Source: Stenotrophomonas cyclobalanopsidis (lineage in GTDB: Bacteria; Pseudomonadota; Gammaproteobacteria; Xanthomonadales; Xanthomonadaceae). From it: DNA of 64,000 nucleotides. Where the stretch lies: contig NZ_VYKI01000004.1 in assembly GCF_008710035.1 (NCBI RefSeq), positions 1 through 64,000 on the forward strand, read 5' to 3'. Shown piece after piece: positions 39,391 through 48,998 of the stretch. Both the position numbers and the translations under genes were made by a program. Under the pieces are notes generated by a model. It was given only the letters and a program-made list of their open reading frames with translations, did not search any database and was not told the origin of the DNA. Every line of letters begins with the position of its first letter. The first letter of the stretch is position 1.

Positions 39391-40310
39391 TGACCAGCAA
39401 GCCTGCAGCCAAGAAGCGAGGCCTCGGCCGCGGACTGGACGCCCTGCTGGGCCCTAAGGGCGCGGCGAGCCAGGTGCAGGCCACCACTGCGGTCATCGAG
39501 CCCCTGCCGGGTGAAGTGCTGCGCAAGCTGGCCGTGGGCCAGCTGCAGCCGGGCAAGTACCAGCCGCGCCGCGAGATGGACGAAGGCAAGCTCTCCGAGC
39601 TGGCCGATTCGATCAAGTCGCAGGGCGTGATCCAGCCGATCCTGGTGCGTCAGCTGCCGGCGGGCAACTACGAAATCGTCGCCGGTGAGCGCCGTTGGCG
39701 TGCATCGCAGCTGGCCGGGCTGGACGAAGTGCCGGTGGTGGTGCGCGAGCTGGAAGACCGCACCGTCATTGCGATGGCGCTGATCGAGAACATCCAGCGC
39801 GAAGACCTCAACCCGCTGGAAGAAGCCGAAGCGCTGCAGCGCCTCATCAGCGAATTCACCCTGACCCATGCCGAGGCTGCGGAAGCCGTCGGCCGCTCGC
39901 GCGCGGCGGTGTCCAACCTGCTGCGCCTGCTGGAGCTGCCGGTGGCCATCCGCCTGCTGCTGGAAACCCGCCGCCTGGAAATGGGCCACGCCCGCGCGCT
40001 GCTGACCCTCGCCCCGGAGCTGGCTGGCAAGCTGGCGCAGGAAGCGGCCGATGAAGGCTGGTCGGTGCGCGAAGTCGAGCGCCGTGCGCAGGCCTTCGCC
40101 GCCGGCAAGGTGCCGAGCAACCGCCCGGTGGCCACGCCGAAAGTGCAGCAGGCCGACATCGTCTCGCTGGAAACCGAGCTGTCCGAATCGCTGGGCACCA
40201 AGGTGGCCATCAACCATGGCCGCGGCGGCAAGGGCAAGCTGATCATCCATTACACCGATCTGGACACGCTGGACGGCGTGCTGGAGAAGCTGCGCACCCG
40301 CCAGGGTTGA
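39390..40310 (+). CDS. parB: Chromosome-partitioning protein ParB
   Basis: A 306-aa parS-binding CTPase clamp. The N-terminus RGLGRGLDALLG is typical. The ParB/Srx CTP-binding domain includes QPRREMDEGKLSELADSI and GERRWRAS, followed by ENIQREDLNPLEEA, the HTH (THAEAAEAVGRSRAAVSNLLRL) in the middle and a C-terminal dimerisation domain. It forms an operon with parA. No convincing parS palindrome was found in the window. Confidence 0.96.
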   Translation: MTSKPAAKKRGLGRGLDALLGPKGAASQVQATTAVIEPLPGEVLRKLAVGQLQPGKYQPRREMDEGKLSELADSIKSQGVIQPILVRQLPAGNYEIVAGERRWRASQLAGLDEVPVVVRELEDRTVIAMALIENIQREDLNPLEEAEALQRLISEFTLTHAEAAEAVGRSRAAVSNLLRLLELPVAIRLLLETRRLEMGHARALLTLAPELAGKLAQEAADEGWSVREVERRAQAFAAGKVPSNRPVATPKVQQADIVSLETELSESLGTKVAINHGRGGKGKLIIHYTDLDTLDGVLEKLRTRQG

Positions 40311-40392
40311 GCGGCCGGGCACAGGTCGGTCGGCGTATCCCCGTGACGTCGGCCGCTGCGATGATCGCGGGGTGCCTTGAACGAGACCCGCC

Positions 40393-41358
40393 ATGACCAT
40401 CCTGCTCACCGGCGCTGCCGGCTTCATCGGTGCCTACACCGCCCGCGCGCTGCTGGAGGCCGGCCAGGCCGTGGTCGGCCTGGACAACTTCAACGACTAC
40501 TACGACCCGCAGATCAAGCGCGACCGCGTGGCCGCGCTGTGCCCGGGCCTGGACCTGCGCACCCTGGACCTGACCGACCCGCAGGGCCTGGCTGCGCTGT
40601 TCGATGAGGTGCAGCCGACGGCAGTGATCCACCTGGCCGCGCAGGCCGGCGTGCGCTATTCGCTGGAAAACCCGCACGCTTACGTCGACAGCAACCTGGT
40701 CGGCTTCGTCAACATCCTCGAGCTGTGCCGCCACCGTGGCGTGCAGCACCTGGTGTATGCGTCCAGCAGCTCGGTGTATGGCGATTCGGCCACGCCGCCG
40801 TTCTCCGAGGACCAGCGCGTGGACCAGCCGCGCTCACTGTATGCGGCCACCAAGGCGGCCAACGAGCTGATGGCCTACACCTATGCGCAGCTGTACGGCC
40901 TGCATGCCACCGGCCTGCGCTTCTTCACCGTGTATGGCCCGTGGGGTCGGCCGGACATGGCGCCGCTGCTGTTCTCGCGCGCGGTGCTGGCCGGCCGCCC
41001 CATCGATGTGTTCAACGAAGGCCGCATGCAGCGCGATTTCACACATGTTTCCGACATCGTATCGGGCATCCTCGGCGCCCTCGCGCACCCCAGTACTGAA
41101 ACGGTGCCGCACCGGGTGTTCAACCTTGGCAACCATACGCCGGTCGAGCTGGAGCGCTTCATCAGCGTGATCGAGCAGGCTGCCGGCCGCCCCGCGCAGA
41201 AGGTCTACAGGCCGATGCAGCCGGGCGACATGGTGCGCACGATGGCCGACACCCGACGCGCCCTTGACGCTTTTGGCTTCGATGCGGTGACCCCGATCGA
41301 ACAGGGCCTGCCGCCGGTGGTGGCGTGGTGCCGCGACTATTTTGGCGATCGCGCCTGA
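40393..41358 (+). CDS. UDP-glucuronate 4-epimerase-type SDR enzyme
   Basis: A 321-aa extended short-chain dehydrogenase. It has GAAGFIG (7-13) for NAD binding and the catalytic Ser/Tyr150/Lys154 (SSSSVYG, LYAATK). Two segments are typical of UDP-glucuronate 4-epimerases (CapI/LpsL group): LDNFNDYYDPQIKRDR and PMQPGDMVRTMADT. It would convert UDP-GlcA to UDP-GalA. The GT2 and LAB-domain genes follow in the same direction, which suggests use of the sugar in lipid-linked transfer to LPS (inference). GalE-like activity on UDP-Glc cannot be excluded. Confidence 0.88.
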   Translation: MTILLTGAAGFIGAYTARALLEAGQAVVGLDNFNDYYDPQIKRDRVAALCPGLDLRTLDLTDPQGLAALFDEVQPTAVIHLAAQAGVRYSLENPHAYVDSNLVGFVNILELCRHRGVQHLVYASSSSVYGDSATPPFSEDQRVDQPRSLYAATKAANELMAYTYAQLYGLHATGLRFFTVYGPWGRPDMAPLLFSRAVLAGRPIDVFNEGRMQRDFTHVSDIVSGILGALAHPSTETVPHRVFNLGNHTPVELERFISVIEQAAGRPAQKVYRPMQPGDMVRTMADTRRALDAFGFDAVTPIEQGLPPVVAWCRDYFGDRA

Positions 41359-41448
41359 GGGCAGGCCCTCATGCAGCCGGATTCATCTTCGGATAACCTC
41401 GGCTTCGGAGAATGCGCGGTCTTTGTATCCCTGCTGGCCGAGTGACCC

Positions 41449-42171
41449 ATGAGCCAACCCGAGCTTTCCGTTGTCGTCCCGGTGTTCAACGAGCGCGACA
41501 ATGTCGCGCCCCTGGTGGGAGAGATCGTCGCTGCGCTGCGCGGTCGGCTTCCGTTCGAGATCGTCTATGTGGACGACAACTCGCGCGACGACAGCCTGGC
41601 CGTGCTGCAGGGCCTGAAGGCCAGCACGCCCGAGCTGCGCGTGCTGCACCATGTCAGCCAGAGCGGGCAGAGCACCGCCGTCCGCACCGGCGTGCGCAAC
41701 GCCAGTGCGCCGTGGATCGCTACGCTCGACGGTGACGGCCAGAACGATCCGGCCGATATTCCGAAGCTGCTGGCGGCGCGGCAGTCGGCCGATGCGCAGG
41801 TGAAGCTGTTCGCCGGCTGGCGCGTCAACCGCCAGGACAGTGGCAGCAAGCGCTGGGCCAGCAAGTGGGCCAACGCGATCCGCGCGCGCATGCTGCGCGA
41901 CGATACCCCCGACACCGGCTGCGGCATCAAGCTGTTCGAGCGCGAGGCCTTCCTCGACCTGCCGTACTTCGACCACATGCACCGCTACCTGCCGGCGCTG
42001 ATGCAGCGCGCCGGCTGGAAGACGACCAGCGTGCCGGTCAACCACCGCCACCGCACCGCCGGCGTGTCCAAGTACAACAACCTGGGCCGCGCCCTGGTCG
42101 GCATCCGCGACCTGCGCGGCGTGGCCTGGCTGATCACCCGCAGCAAGCGCACTGCGGTGGAGGAGCGTTGA
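41449..42171 (+). CDS. Family 2 glycosyltransferase (polyprenyl-phosphate sugar transferase type)
   Basis: A 240-aa GT-A glycosyltransferase resembling dolichyl-phosphate mannosyltransferase/ArnC. It has SVVVPVFNERDNV at the start, VDDNSRDDS, and DGDGQNDPADIP (metal/nucleotide-sugar DxD region). There is no C-terminal membrane anchor, unlike ArnC. It probably loads a sugar on undecaprenyl phosphate at the inner membrane. The stop overlaps the next ATG (TGATG). With the epimerase upstream, GalA is a plausible sugar. Confidence 0.85.
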   Translation: MSQPELSVVVPVFNERDNVAPLVGEIVAALRGRLPFEIVYVDDNSRDDSLAVLQGLKASTPELRVLHHVSQSGQSTAVRTGVRNASAPWIATLDGDGQNDPADIPKLLAARQSADAQVKLFAGWRVNRQDSGSKRWASKWANAIRARMLRDDTPDTGCGIKLFEREAFLDLPYFDHMHRYLPALMQRAGWKTTSVPVNHRHRTAGVSKYNNLGRALVGIRDLRGVAWLITRSKRTAVEER

Positions 42172-42512
42172 TGGAGCTGCACTGGCTCGACCAGCCGCTG
42201 ACCTGGTTGTACTGGACCGGCCTGCACGTGACCGGCTGGAAGCTGATCGGCTACACCGGCGCGCTGATGTTCGGCGGCCGCTGGCTGGTGCAGTTCGTGG
42301 CGTCCAAGCGCGCCGGCAAGCCGGTCATCCCGCGCCTGTTCTGGTACATGAGCGTGGTTGGCAGCCTGATGACCCTGAGCTACTTCCTGTTCTCGGCCAA
42401 GCAGGACTCGGTGGGAGTGCTGCAGAACCTGTTCCCGGCGTTCACCGCCCTGTACAGCCTGCACCTGGACATCCAGCACCGCGGCTGGAAGCGGGACAAG
42501 GCGGGCCACTGA
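42171..42512 (+). CDS. LAB (lipid-A-disaccharide synthase N-terminal-like) domain membrane protein
   Basis: A 113-aa protein with three membrane segments (about 28-48, 55-78, 85-100). It has the LAB_N pattern GWKLIGYTGALMFGGRWLVQF, with PRLFWYMSVVGSLMTLSYF. Such small proteins accompany GT2 transferases in lipid-A/LPS modification loci and may act as carriers or flippases, but their function is not established. It overlaps the GT2 stop by one base, so it is translationally coupled. The expected GT-C transferase partner is not downstream. Confidence 0.85.
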   Translation: MELHWLDQPLTWLYWTGLHVTGWKLIGYTGALMFGGRWLVQFVASKRAGKPVIPRLFWYMSVVGSLMTLSYFLFSAKQDSVGVLQNLFPAFTALYSLHLDIQHRGWKRDKAGH

Positions 42513-42540
42513 GGGCTTGGGGGGGCTGGATCAACATCCG

Positions 42541-42671
42541 GTAGCGCCGGGCCATGCCCGGCGGATATCTCTTTTCCGCGCTGCGCGCTCGCGGGGCATG
42601 GCCCCGCGCTACCACGCGCGTTCGGCGCTGGGGTCCCTGCCGAAGAGCAGCCGACCAACGGTCGGCTCTAC
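42541..42671. repeat. SMAG pair (GCCGGGC) and a CCGACC SMAG
   Basis: 42541-42612 is an inverted GCCGGGC/CCCCGCG pair whose second arm reads GGGGCATGGCCCC. 42649-42671 is an AGCCGACC stem ending CTAC. The 239-nt gap between the LAB gene and the DUF885 gene holds nothing else recognisable. Confidence 0.85.
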
Positions 42672-42751
42672 CGCAGGCAGGACCTTCGTCCCATGCCTCG
42701 GGCCCTGTACGGTGCGATCATCGGGATCTGCCTTCCCGGGAACCTGTGCTC

Positions 42752-44521
42752 GTGAAAACCCGCCTCGCCGTAGCTCTGTTGATTGCCCTGTCCGCCCCCG
42801 CGGTCGCCCTGGCTGCCCCGCCGGCCGCCGCTCCGGCCAGCATGGCCGCCGAATCGGCCGCCGATGCTGCCTTCCGTGCGCTGTACGAGAAGGAGTGGAA
42901 GTGGCGCCAGGATGGCGGTGGCGAAGCCAGCGAGGACGAGGACGCGCCGGCCAACGCCACCCGCATGCCGGATGTCGGCCCGGCCGCGCAGCAGGCCCGC
43001 CTGAAGGTCTGGGACGAAACCCTGGCCGACCTGAAGAAGATCGACCTCAAGGCCTTGTCGGCCGACAACCAGGTCAACTACGCGATCTACCGCGACCAGG
43101 TCTTCAACCTGGCCGAAGCCACGCGCCTGCACACCTACGAGATGCCATTCAATTCGGACTCCTCGTTCTGGTCCAACCTGTCCTTCATGGCCCGGCGCGA
43201 GATGAAGACCGCGCAGGACTACCGCAACTACATCGCCCGCCTGAACGACGTGCCGCGCTACTTCGGCCAGCAGACCGACAACATGCGCGCCGGCCTCAAG
43301 CGCGGTTTCAGCGTGCCGCGCGCGGTGCTGGACGGCCGCGAGGTCTCCATCGCCACCGTCGCCGAGCTGAAGGATCCGACGACCTCGCCGCTGTACGCGC
43401 CGTTCAAGAAGCTGCCCGCCAGCATCCCGGCCGCCGAACAGGCTGCCCTGCGCGAACAGGCCGCTGCCGCCATCAGCGGCAAGGTGGTGCCGGCGTTCCA
43501 GCAGCTGCGCACGTTCTTCGTCAGCGAATACGTGCCGCAGGCGCGCACCACCCTGGCCGCCGAGGCCATGCCCGGTGGCAAGGCCTTCTACAAGCAGCAG
43601 ATCCACGAATACACCACGCTGGACCTGTCGCCCGACGAGATCCACCGCATCGGCCTGGGTGAAGTGGCGCGCATCCAGAAGGAGATGAACGACATCATCC
43701 AGCAGGTGCAGTTCAAGGGCAGCTTCGCCGAATTCCTGACCTTCCTGCGCACCGATCCGCAGTTCTACGCCAAGACCCCGGAAGAGCTGCTGTCGCGCGC
43801 GGCGTGGATCTCCAAGCGCGCCGATGGCCAGCTCGCCCGGTTCATGACGCTGCCGCGTGCGCGTTTCACCATCGTGCCGGTGCCGCCGGATATCGCCCCG
43901 TTCTGGACCGCCGGTCGCGGTGGCATGGGCACCTACTGGGTCAACACCTACGACCTGCCGTCGCGCCCGCTGTACAACCTGCCGGCGCTGACCCTGCATG
44001 AGTCCGACCCGGGCCATGCGCTGCAGGGCGCGATCGCCTCCGAGCAGAAGGACCTGCCCGAATTCCGCCGCAACGCCTACATCTCCGCCTATGGCGAAGG
44101 CTGGGCGCTGTACTGCGAGAAGCTGGGCGTGGAAATGGGCATCTACGAAACCCCGTACGAGGATTTCGGCCGCCTGACCTACGAAATGTGGCGCGCCGCG
44201 CGCCTGGTCATCGACACCGGCGTGCACAGCAAGGGCTGGACCCGCGAGCAGGCCCTGGCCTACCTGCGCGACCACACCGCGCTGAGCGAGCATGAAGTGA
44301 CCACCGAGGTGGATCGTTACATCTCCTGGCCGGGCCAGGCGCTGAGTTACAAGCTGGGCGAGATCGCCATCGTGCGCCTGCGCGCACAGGCCGAAAAGGA
44401 ACTGGGCGACAAGTTCGACATCAAGGGCTTCCACGACGTGATCCTGAAGCAGGGTTCGGTGCCGCTGCCGGTGCTGGAACAACAGATCCAGGCGTACATC
44501 GCCGAGCGCAAGAAGGCCTGA
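42752..44521 (+). CDS. Secreted DUF885-family protein (putative metallopeptidase)
   Basis: A 589-aa exported protein. The GTG start at 42752 gives a proper signal peptide (VKTRLAVALLIALSAPAVALA). The DUF885 core includes LHESDPGHALQ, an HExxPGH-like zinc-ligand pattern (about residue 415), and a downstream Glu in YGEGWALYCEKLG, both suggestive of a zinc peptidase. Biochemical roles of most DUF885 proteins are unknown. The longer open frame upstream runs through SMAG DNA and is not credible. Single gene, periplasmic. Confidence 0.88.
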   Translation: MKTRLAVALLIALSAPAVALAAPPAAAPASMAAESAADAAFRALYEKEWKWRQDGGGEASEDEDAPANATRMPDVGPAAQQARLKVWDETLADLKKIDLKALSADNQVNYAIYRDQVFNLAEATRLHTYEMPFNSDSSFWSNLSFMARREMKTAQDYRNYIARLNDVPRYFGQQTDNMRAGLKRGFSVPRAVLDGREVSIATVAELKDPTTSPLYAPFKKLPASIPAAEQAALREQAAAAISGKVVPAFQQLRTFFVSEYVPQARTTLAAEAMPGGKAFYKQQIHEYTTLDLSPDEIHRIGLGEVARIQKEMNDIIQQVQFKGSFAEFLTFLRTDPQFYAKTPEELLSRAAWISKRADGQLARFMTLPRARFTIVPVPPDIAPFWTAGRGGMGTYWVNTYDLPSRPLYNLPALTLHESDPGHALQGAIASEQKDLPEFRRNAYISAYGEGWALYCEKLGVEMGIYETPYEDFGRLTYEMWRAARLVIDTGVHSKGWTREQALAYLRDHTALSEHEVTTEVDRYISWPGQALSYKLGEIAIVRLRAQAEKELGDKFDIKGFHDVILKQGSVPLPVLEQQIQAYIAERKKA

Positions 44522-44532
44522 CCCGACGCGTT

Positions 44533-44590
44533 GCCGGGCATGGCCCGGCGCTACCGCGGTGCATTCCGGTAGCGCCGGGCCATGCCCGGC
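44533..44590. repeat. Two GCCGGGC SMAGs, tail to tail
   Basis: 44533-44554 (minus orientation, ending GCGCTAC) and 44569-44590 (GTAGCGCC start) lie between the convergent DUF885 and czcA-like genes. Confidence 0.9.
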
Positions 44591-44620
44591 GAGCGCGAAG
44601 CGCGGCTGACCCACTGCTCC

Positions 44621-47600
44621 TCAGCGCTTCACCAGCCGCCCGGCAAACGTCGGCAGCACCAGCAACGTCAGCACCGTGGCGGTGATCAACCCACCGATCA
44701 CCACCGTCGCCAGCGGCTTCTGCACTTCGGCACCTGCACCGCTGGCGATGGCCATCGGAACGAAGCCGACGATGGCCACCAGGGCCGTGGTCAGCACCGC
44801 GCGGATGCGGCTGGCGGCACCATTGATGGCCGCCTGCATCGGCAGGTCGCCACCTTCCAGGCGCTCGCGGATCGCCTGCATCAGCACCAGGCCGTTCAAC
44901 GTGGCCACGCCGGAGACGGCGATGAAGCCCACCGCCGCCGACACCGAGAACGGCATGCCACGCAGCAGCAGGGCGAGGATGCCGCCGACCAGCGCCAGCG
45001 GCACGCAGCTGAACACCAGCAGCGCTTCCCTGCCACTGCGCAGGGCCATGAACAGCAGGCCGCCGATCAGCAGGAACACCACCGGCACCACCGTGGCCAG
45101 CCGCTTCTCCGCGCGCTGCAGGTTCTCGAACTGGCCGCCCCAGCGCAGGTAGGCACCGGCCGGCAACGCCACGTCGGCCACCGCCGCCTGGGCTTCGCTG
45201 ACGAAGCCACCGAGATCGCGGCCGCGCACGTTGGCCTGCACCACGACGCGGCGGCTGCCGTCGCTGCGGCTGATCTGGTTCGGCCCTTCGCTGACGCTGA
45301 TGCGTGCCAGCGAGGACAGCGGCACCACCTGGCCTGCCGGCGTGGCGATCGGCAGCGAGGCCAGCTGGTCCGGGTCGTTGCGTGCGGCATCGTCCAGGCG
45401 CACCACCACATCGAAGCGACGGTCGCCTTCGAAGATCCGCCCGGCCGCGGTACCACCGATGCCGGTGGACAACGCATCACTCACGTCCGCCGCGGTCAGC
45501 CCATGCTGCGCGGCCGCCACATGATCGATCTTGACGTTGAGCGTGGGCAGGCCGGAAATCTGCTCCACCCGCACGTCGGCGGCGCCGTCCACCGCGCGCA
45601 GTTTCAACGCTACCTGCTCGGCCACCTTCTGCAGGGCGGCGAAATCATCGCCGTACACCATCACTGCCAGGTCCGTGCGCACGCCGGAAATCAGCTCGTT
45701 GAAGCGCAGCTCGATCGGCTGGCTGAACTCGAAACTGTTGCCCAGCTGCTGCCCGGCCAGCTGCTCGAAACGCTGCACCAGCGCTTCCTTGTCCAGCGAC
45801 GGATCGGGCCACTGCGCGCGCGGCTTCAGCACGATCACGCTGTCGGAGATGTTGGTCGGCATCGGGTCGATGGCCGCCTCGGCGGTGCCGGTGCGCGAGA
45901 ACACCGTCTCCACTTCCGGCTGTTCGCCCAGCGCTTTCTCCAGCGCCAGCTGCATCGCCAGCGACTGCTCCAGTGAAGTGGACGGCACGCGCAGGGCCTG
46001 CATCGCCACGTTGCCTTCGTCCAGGGTGGGCATGAACTCGCGGCCCAGCAGCGAGAACGAGCCGATGCCCACGACCACCATCATCACCGCACCGGCCAGC
46101 ACCGTGCGCGGATGCGCGACCGCACGACGGACCACAGGTTCGATACGCGCACGCAGCACGCGGATCAGTTTCGTCTCGTGCTCGCCGTCGCCAGCATGTG
46201 CGTCGCCGTCCTTCACCGTGGGCTCGCGTAACAGCAGTGCGGCCATTGCCGGCACGAAGGTGAAGGAAAAGATGAAGGCGCCGACCAGGGCCAGCATGAA
46301 GGTGGCCGCCATCGGGTGGAACGTCTTGCCCTCCACGCCTTCCAGGGTGAGGATCGGTGCGAACACCAGCAGGATGATCAGCTGGCCGAAGGCCGCCGGT
46401 CGCGCCATCTTCCGCGCCGAATCGGCGGCTACGCGCAGGCGTTCCATCGCGGTCAGCGCACGGCCCAGCTCGGCGCGGCGCTGGCCCAGCATCAGCAGCG
46501 TAGATTCGATCACGATCACCGCGCCATCCACCAGGATGCCGAAATCCAGCGCACCCAGGCTCATCAGGTTGCCGCTGATGCCGAAGCGGCTCATGCCGGT
46601 CACCGCGAACAGGAACGACAGCGGGATCACCAGCGCGGTGATCGCCGCTGCGCGCAGGTTGCCCAACAGCAGGAACAGCACCACCACCACCAGCAGCGCG
46701 CCTTCGCTGAGGTTCTTCGCCACGGTCTGGATGGTGGCGTTGACCAGCTCGCTGCGGTCCAGCACCGGCACCGCCACGATGGACGGTGGCAGCGAGGCAT
46801 TCACCTGCTGCAGGCGTTCCGCGGCGGCCTGGGCCACCGTGCGGCTGTTGCCGCCGGCAATCATCAGCGCAGTGCCGAGCACGGCTTCATGGCCGTTGCG
46901 GCTGGCCGCACCCAGGCGTGGCGCGCGGCTCAAGGCCACCTCGGCGACATCGGCTACCCGCACCACCACGCCATTGCGCGTGGCCACCGGAGCCTGCGCC
47001 AGATCGCCGGTGGTCAGCGCCAGGCCATCGGCACGCACCACCAGGCCCTCACCGGCACGCTGCACGAAGCCGGCGCCGGCCTGCACGTTGGATCGCTGCA
47101 GGGCGGTGACCAGGTCGGCCAGGCCGAGCCCATGCGCGGCCAGCCGCGCGCTGTCCGGATGCACGCCGTATTGCTTGACGTAGCCGCCGACCGTATCGAC
47201 GCCGGCGAGCCCCGGGCTGGAGCGCATCTGCGGCGCGATGATCCAGTCCTGCACGGTGCGCAGGTAGGTGGCACGTTCTTCCGGCGTGCGCAGCAGGGTG
47301 CCTTCCGGCGTGCGGTAGACCTCGCCGGCCTGCCAGCCGGCCGCACCGGGTCTGGCCAGCTGGGCCGGATCGAACGCGGTGAAGTCCACCGTCCACATCA
47401 GCACCTCGCCCAGGCCGGTGGTGACCGGCGACAGCAGCGGCGACGTACCGTCGGGCAGATCGTCGTCGGCCTCGCGCATGCGCTCGGCCACCTGCTGGCG
47501 GGCGAAGTAGATGTCGGTCGCATCGGTGAAGATGGCGGTGACCTGCGAGAAGCCGTTGCGTGACAGCGAGCGGGTGGTGGCCAGGCCGGGAATGCCGGCC

Positions 47601-47818
47601 AGCGCGGTTTCGAGCGGGTAGGTCACCTGCCGTTCGATCTGTTCCGGCGTCAGTGCCGGTGCCACCGTGTTGATCTGCACCTGGCGGTTGGTGATGTCCG
47701 GCACCGCGTCGATCGGCAGCTTGCCCAGCTGCAGCAGGCCGACCGCCGCGAGCAGCGCGGCAACCACCACCACCAGCCAGCGGTGGCGGACCGCGGCTTC
47801 AATGATCAGCTTGAACAT
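44621..47818 (-). CDS. czcA: CzcA-type heavy-metal RND efflux pump
   Basis: A 1065-aa inner-membrane RND proton antiporter that exports divalent metals through the CzcCBA tripartite channel. It starts MFKLIIEAAVRHRWLVVV, has 12 membrane segments and two large periplasmic loops. The membrane-helix-4 motif DFGILVDGAVIVIES (about 420-435) has the Asp/Asp/Glu pattern of Zn/Co/Cd (HME-1/2) pumps and not the monovalent CusA pattern. GAGGAGG lies 7 nt before the ATG. It is the last gene of czcC-czcB-czcA, 10 nt after czcB. The metal is inferred from the motif only. Confidence 0.93.
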   Translation of the reverse strand: MFKLIIEAAVRHRWLVVVVAALLAAVGLLQLGKLPIDAVPDITNRQVQINTVAPALTPEQIERQVTYPLETALAGIPGLATTRSLSRNGFSQVTAIFTDATDIYFARQQVAERMREADDDLPDGTSPLLSPVTTGLGEVLMWTVDFTAFDPAQLARPGAAGWQAGEVYRTPEGTLLRTPEERATYLRTVQDWIIAPQMRSSPGLAGVDTVGGYVKQYGVHPDSARLAAHGLGLADLVTALQRSNVQAGAGFVQRAGEGLVVRADGLALTTGDLAQAPVATRNGVVVRVADVAEVALSRAPRLGAASRNGHEAVLGTALMIAGGNSRTVAQAAAERLQQVNASLPPSIVAVPVLDRSELVNATIQTVAKNLSEGALLVVVVLFLLLGNLRAAAITALVIPLSFLFAVTGMSRFGISGNLMSLGALDFGILVDGAVIVIESTLLMLGQRRAELGRALTAMERLRVAADSARKMARPAAFGQLIILLVFAPILTLEGVEGKTFHPMAATFMLALVGAFIFSFTFVPAMAALLLREPTVKDGDAHAGDGEHETKLIRVLRARIEPVVRRAVAHPRTVLAGAVMMVVVGIGSFSLLGREFMPTLDEGNVAMQALRVPSTSLEQSLAMQLALEKALGEQPEVETVFSRTGTAEAAIDPMPTNISDSVIVLKPRAQWPDPSLDKEALVQRFEQLAGQQLGNSFEFSQPIELRFNELISGVRTDLAVMVYGDDFAALQKVAEQVALKLRAVDGAADVRVEQISGLPTLNVKIDHVAAAQHGLTAADVSDALSTGIGGTAAGRIFEGDRRFDVVVRLDDAARNDPDQLASLPIATPAGQVVPLSSLARISVSEGPNQISRSDGSRRVVVQANVRGRDLGGFVSEAQAAVADVALPAGAYLRWGGQFENLQRAEKRLATVVPVVFLLIGGLLFMALRSGREALLVFSCVPLALVGGILALLLRGMPFSVSAAVGFIAVSGVATLNGLVLMQAIRERLEGGDLPMQAAINGAASRIRAVLTTALVAIVGFVPMAIASGAGAEVQKPLATVVIGGLITATVLTLLVLPTFAGRLVKR

Positions 47819-47828
47819 GGTCGCCTCC

Positions 47829-48998
47829 TCAGTGGCCGTGCTCGGCTTCGCCCTTGGCCAGTTCGGCCTTGAGCAGGAAAGCGTTGGCGCCGACGATGCG
47901 TTCGTTGCCGGTCAGGCCACCGAGGATCTCGATGCGGTCACCGGCACGGCGGCCGGCCAGCACCGGCTGCGCCTTGAAACCGCCGTCGACGGCGACGAAC
48001 ACCGCGCTGCGGCCATCGACGTTCTGCACCGCATCGGCCGGCACGCTGAGCGTGTCGCCCTGGGCCTCGGTGACCACCACGGCCGATACCGGCGAGCCGG
48101 CCGGCGGCAGCGCGGCGTTCACCGGCATGGCACGGATGACCGCCACGCCGCCCTGCTGGCGCACATCCGCGGCCGAGCCGGTGACGGTGGCGCTGAAGCT
48201 GCCGCCCGGCACGCTCACTTCCAGCGTCATGCCCGGCGTGACCTGCGCAGCCAGCGCCGGTGGTGCGGTGAACACCAGCTCGTTCATCGCCGGATCGGCG
48301 ACCTCGGCCACCACGCTTCCGGCAGCGACCACGCCACCCGGCGTGACCTGCACATTGCCGACGATGCCGGCCACCGGGCTGGTGATGCGCACGCGACCGC
48401 TGGCATCGGGCGCGCCATTGGCGGCGGCCTGTGCCTGTGCGGCGTCCGCCTGCGCCTGCGCGGCCATGGCCCGTGCATGCGAGGTTTCCAGATCCTGGCG
48501 TGCGACCACGCCCTGTTCCACCAGCGCCTTGTCACGATCGTGGGCCAGGCGTGCAGCCTTGGCTTCGGCGGCGGCGGCCAGCGCGTTGGCGCGGAACACC
48601 GCGGCCTCACCGCTGAGCACGATGGCCAGCGTCTGGTTCTGCTCTACCGCCGTGCCCGGTGCCACCAGCACGCGTTCAACGCGGCCGGTCACGCTGGACG
48701 CCACCGAGGCACGCGCGCCGATCGAGGGTTCGACACGGCCGGACAGGCGCGTGGAGCCGCCACCGCCTCGACCGACGGCGACCACCTCGATAGCGGACGC
48801 CTTGATCTGTTCCGGCGTCAGCGCGACCACGCCTTCATCGGCCTCGGGCGCGGCGTCGGGCGCGGTTTCAGTGCTGCCCGGTGCATGGCCGTGGCCATCG
48901 TCGGCAGCGGCAGTTGGCGTCTGTGCAGTGCCAGTGCAGCCGGGCAGCAGCGCACCCAACAGCGCAGCACTCAACAGCGAGAACGTACGGGTAACCAT
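47829..48998 (-). CDS. czcB: CzcB-type periplasmic adaptor (membrane fusion protein)
   Basis: A 389-aa adaptor linking CzcA to the outer-membrane channel. The N-terminal signal ends in LLPGC, an imperfect lipobox. A His/Asp-rich stretch follows (DDGHGHAPGS, about 34-43), then barrel-sandwich (lipoyl) halves, a short alpha-hairpin (EAKAARLAHDRDKALVEQG) and a beta-barrel. The C-terminus KGEAEHGH is again metal-liganding. GGAGG at -8 lies inside the end of czcC, and start and stop overlap as TGATG. Confidence 0.9.
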   Translation of the reverse strand: MVTRTFSLLSAALLGALLPGCTGTAQTPTAAADDGHGHAPGSTETAPDAAPEADEGVVALTPEQIKASAIEVVAVGRGGGGSTRLSGRVEPSIGARASVASSVTGRVERVLVAPGTAVEQNQTLAIVLSGEAAVFRANALAAAAEAKAARLAHDRDKALVEQGVVARQDLETSHARAMAAQAQADAAQAQAAANGAPDASGRVRITSPVAGIVGNVQVTPGGVVAAGSVVAEVADPAMNELVFTAPPALAAQVTPGMTLEVSVPGGSFSATVTGSAADVRQQGGVAVIRAMPVNAALPPAGSPVSAVVVTEAQGDTLSVPADAVQNVDGRSAVFVAVDGGFKAQPVLAGRRAGDRIEILGGLTGNERIVGANAFLLKAELAKGEAEHGH

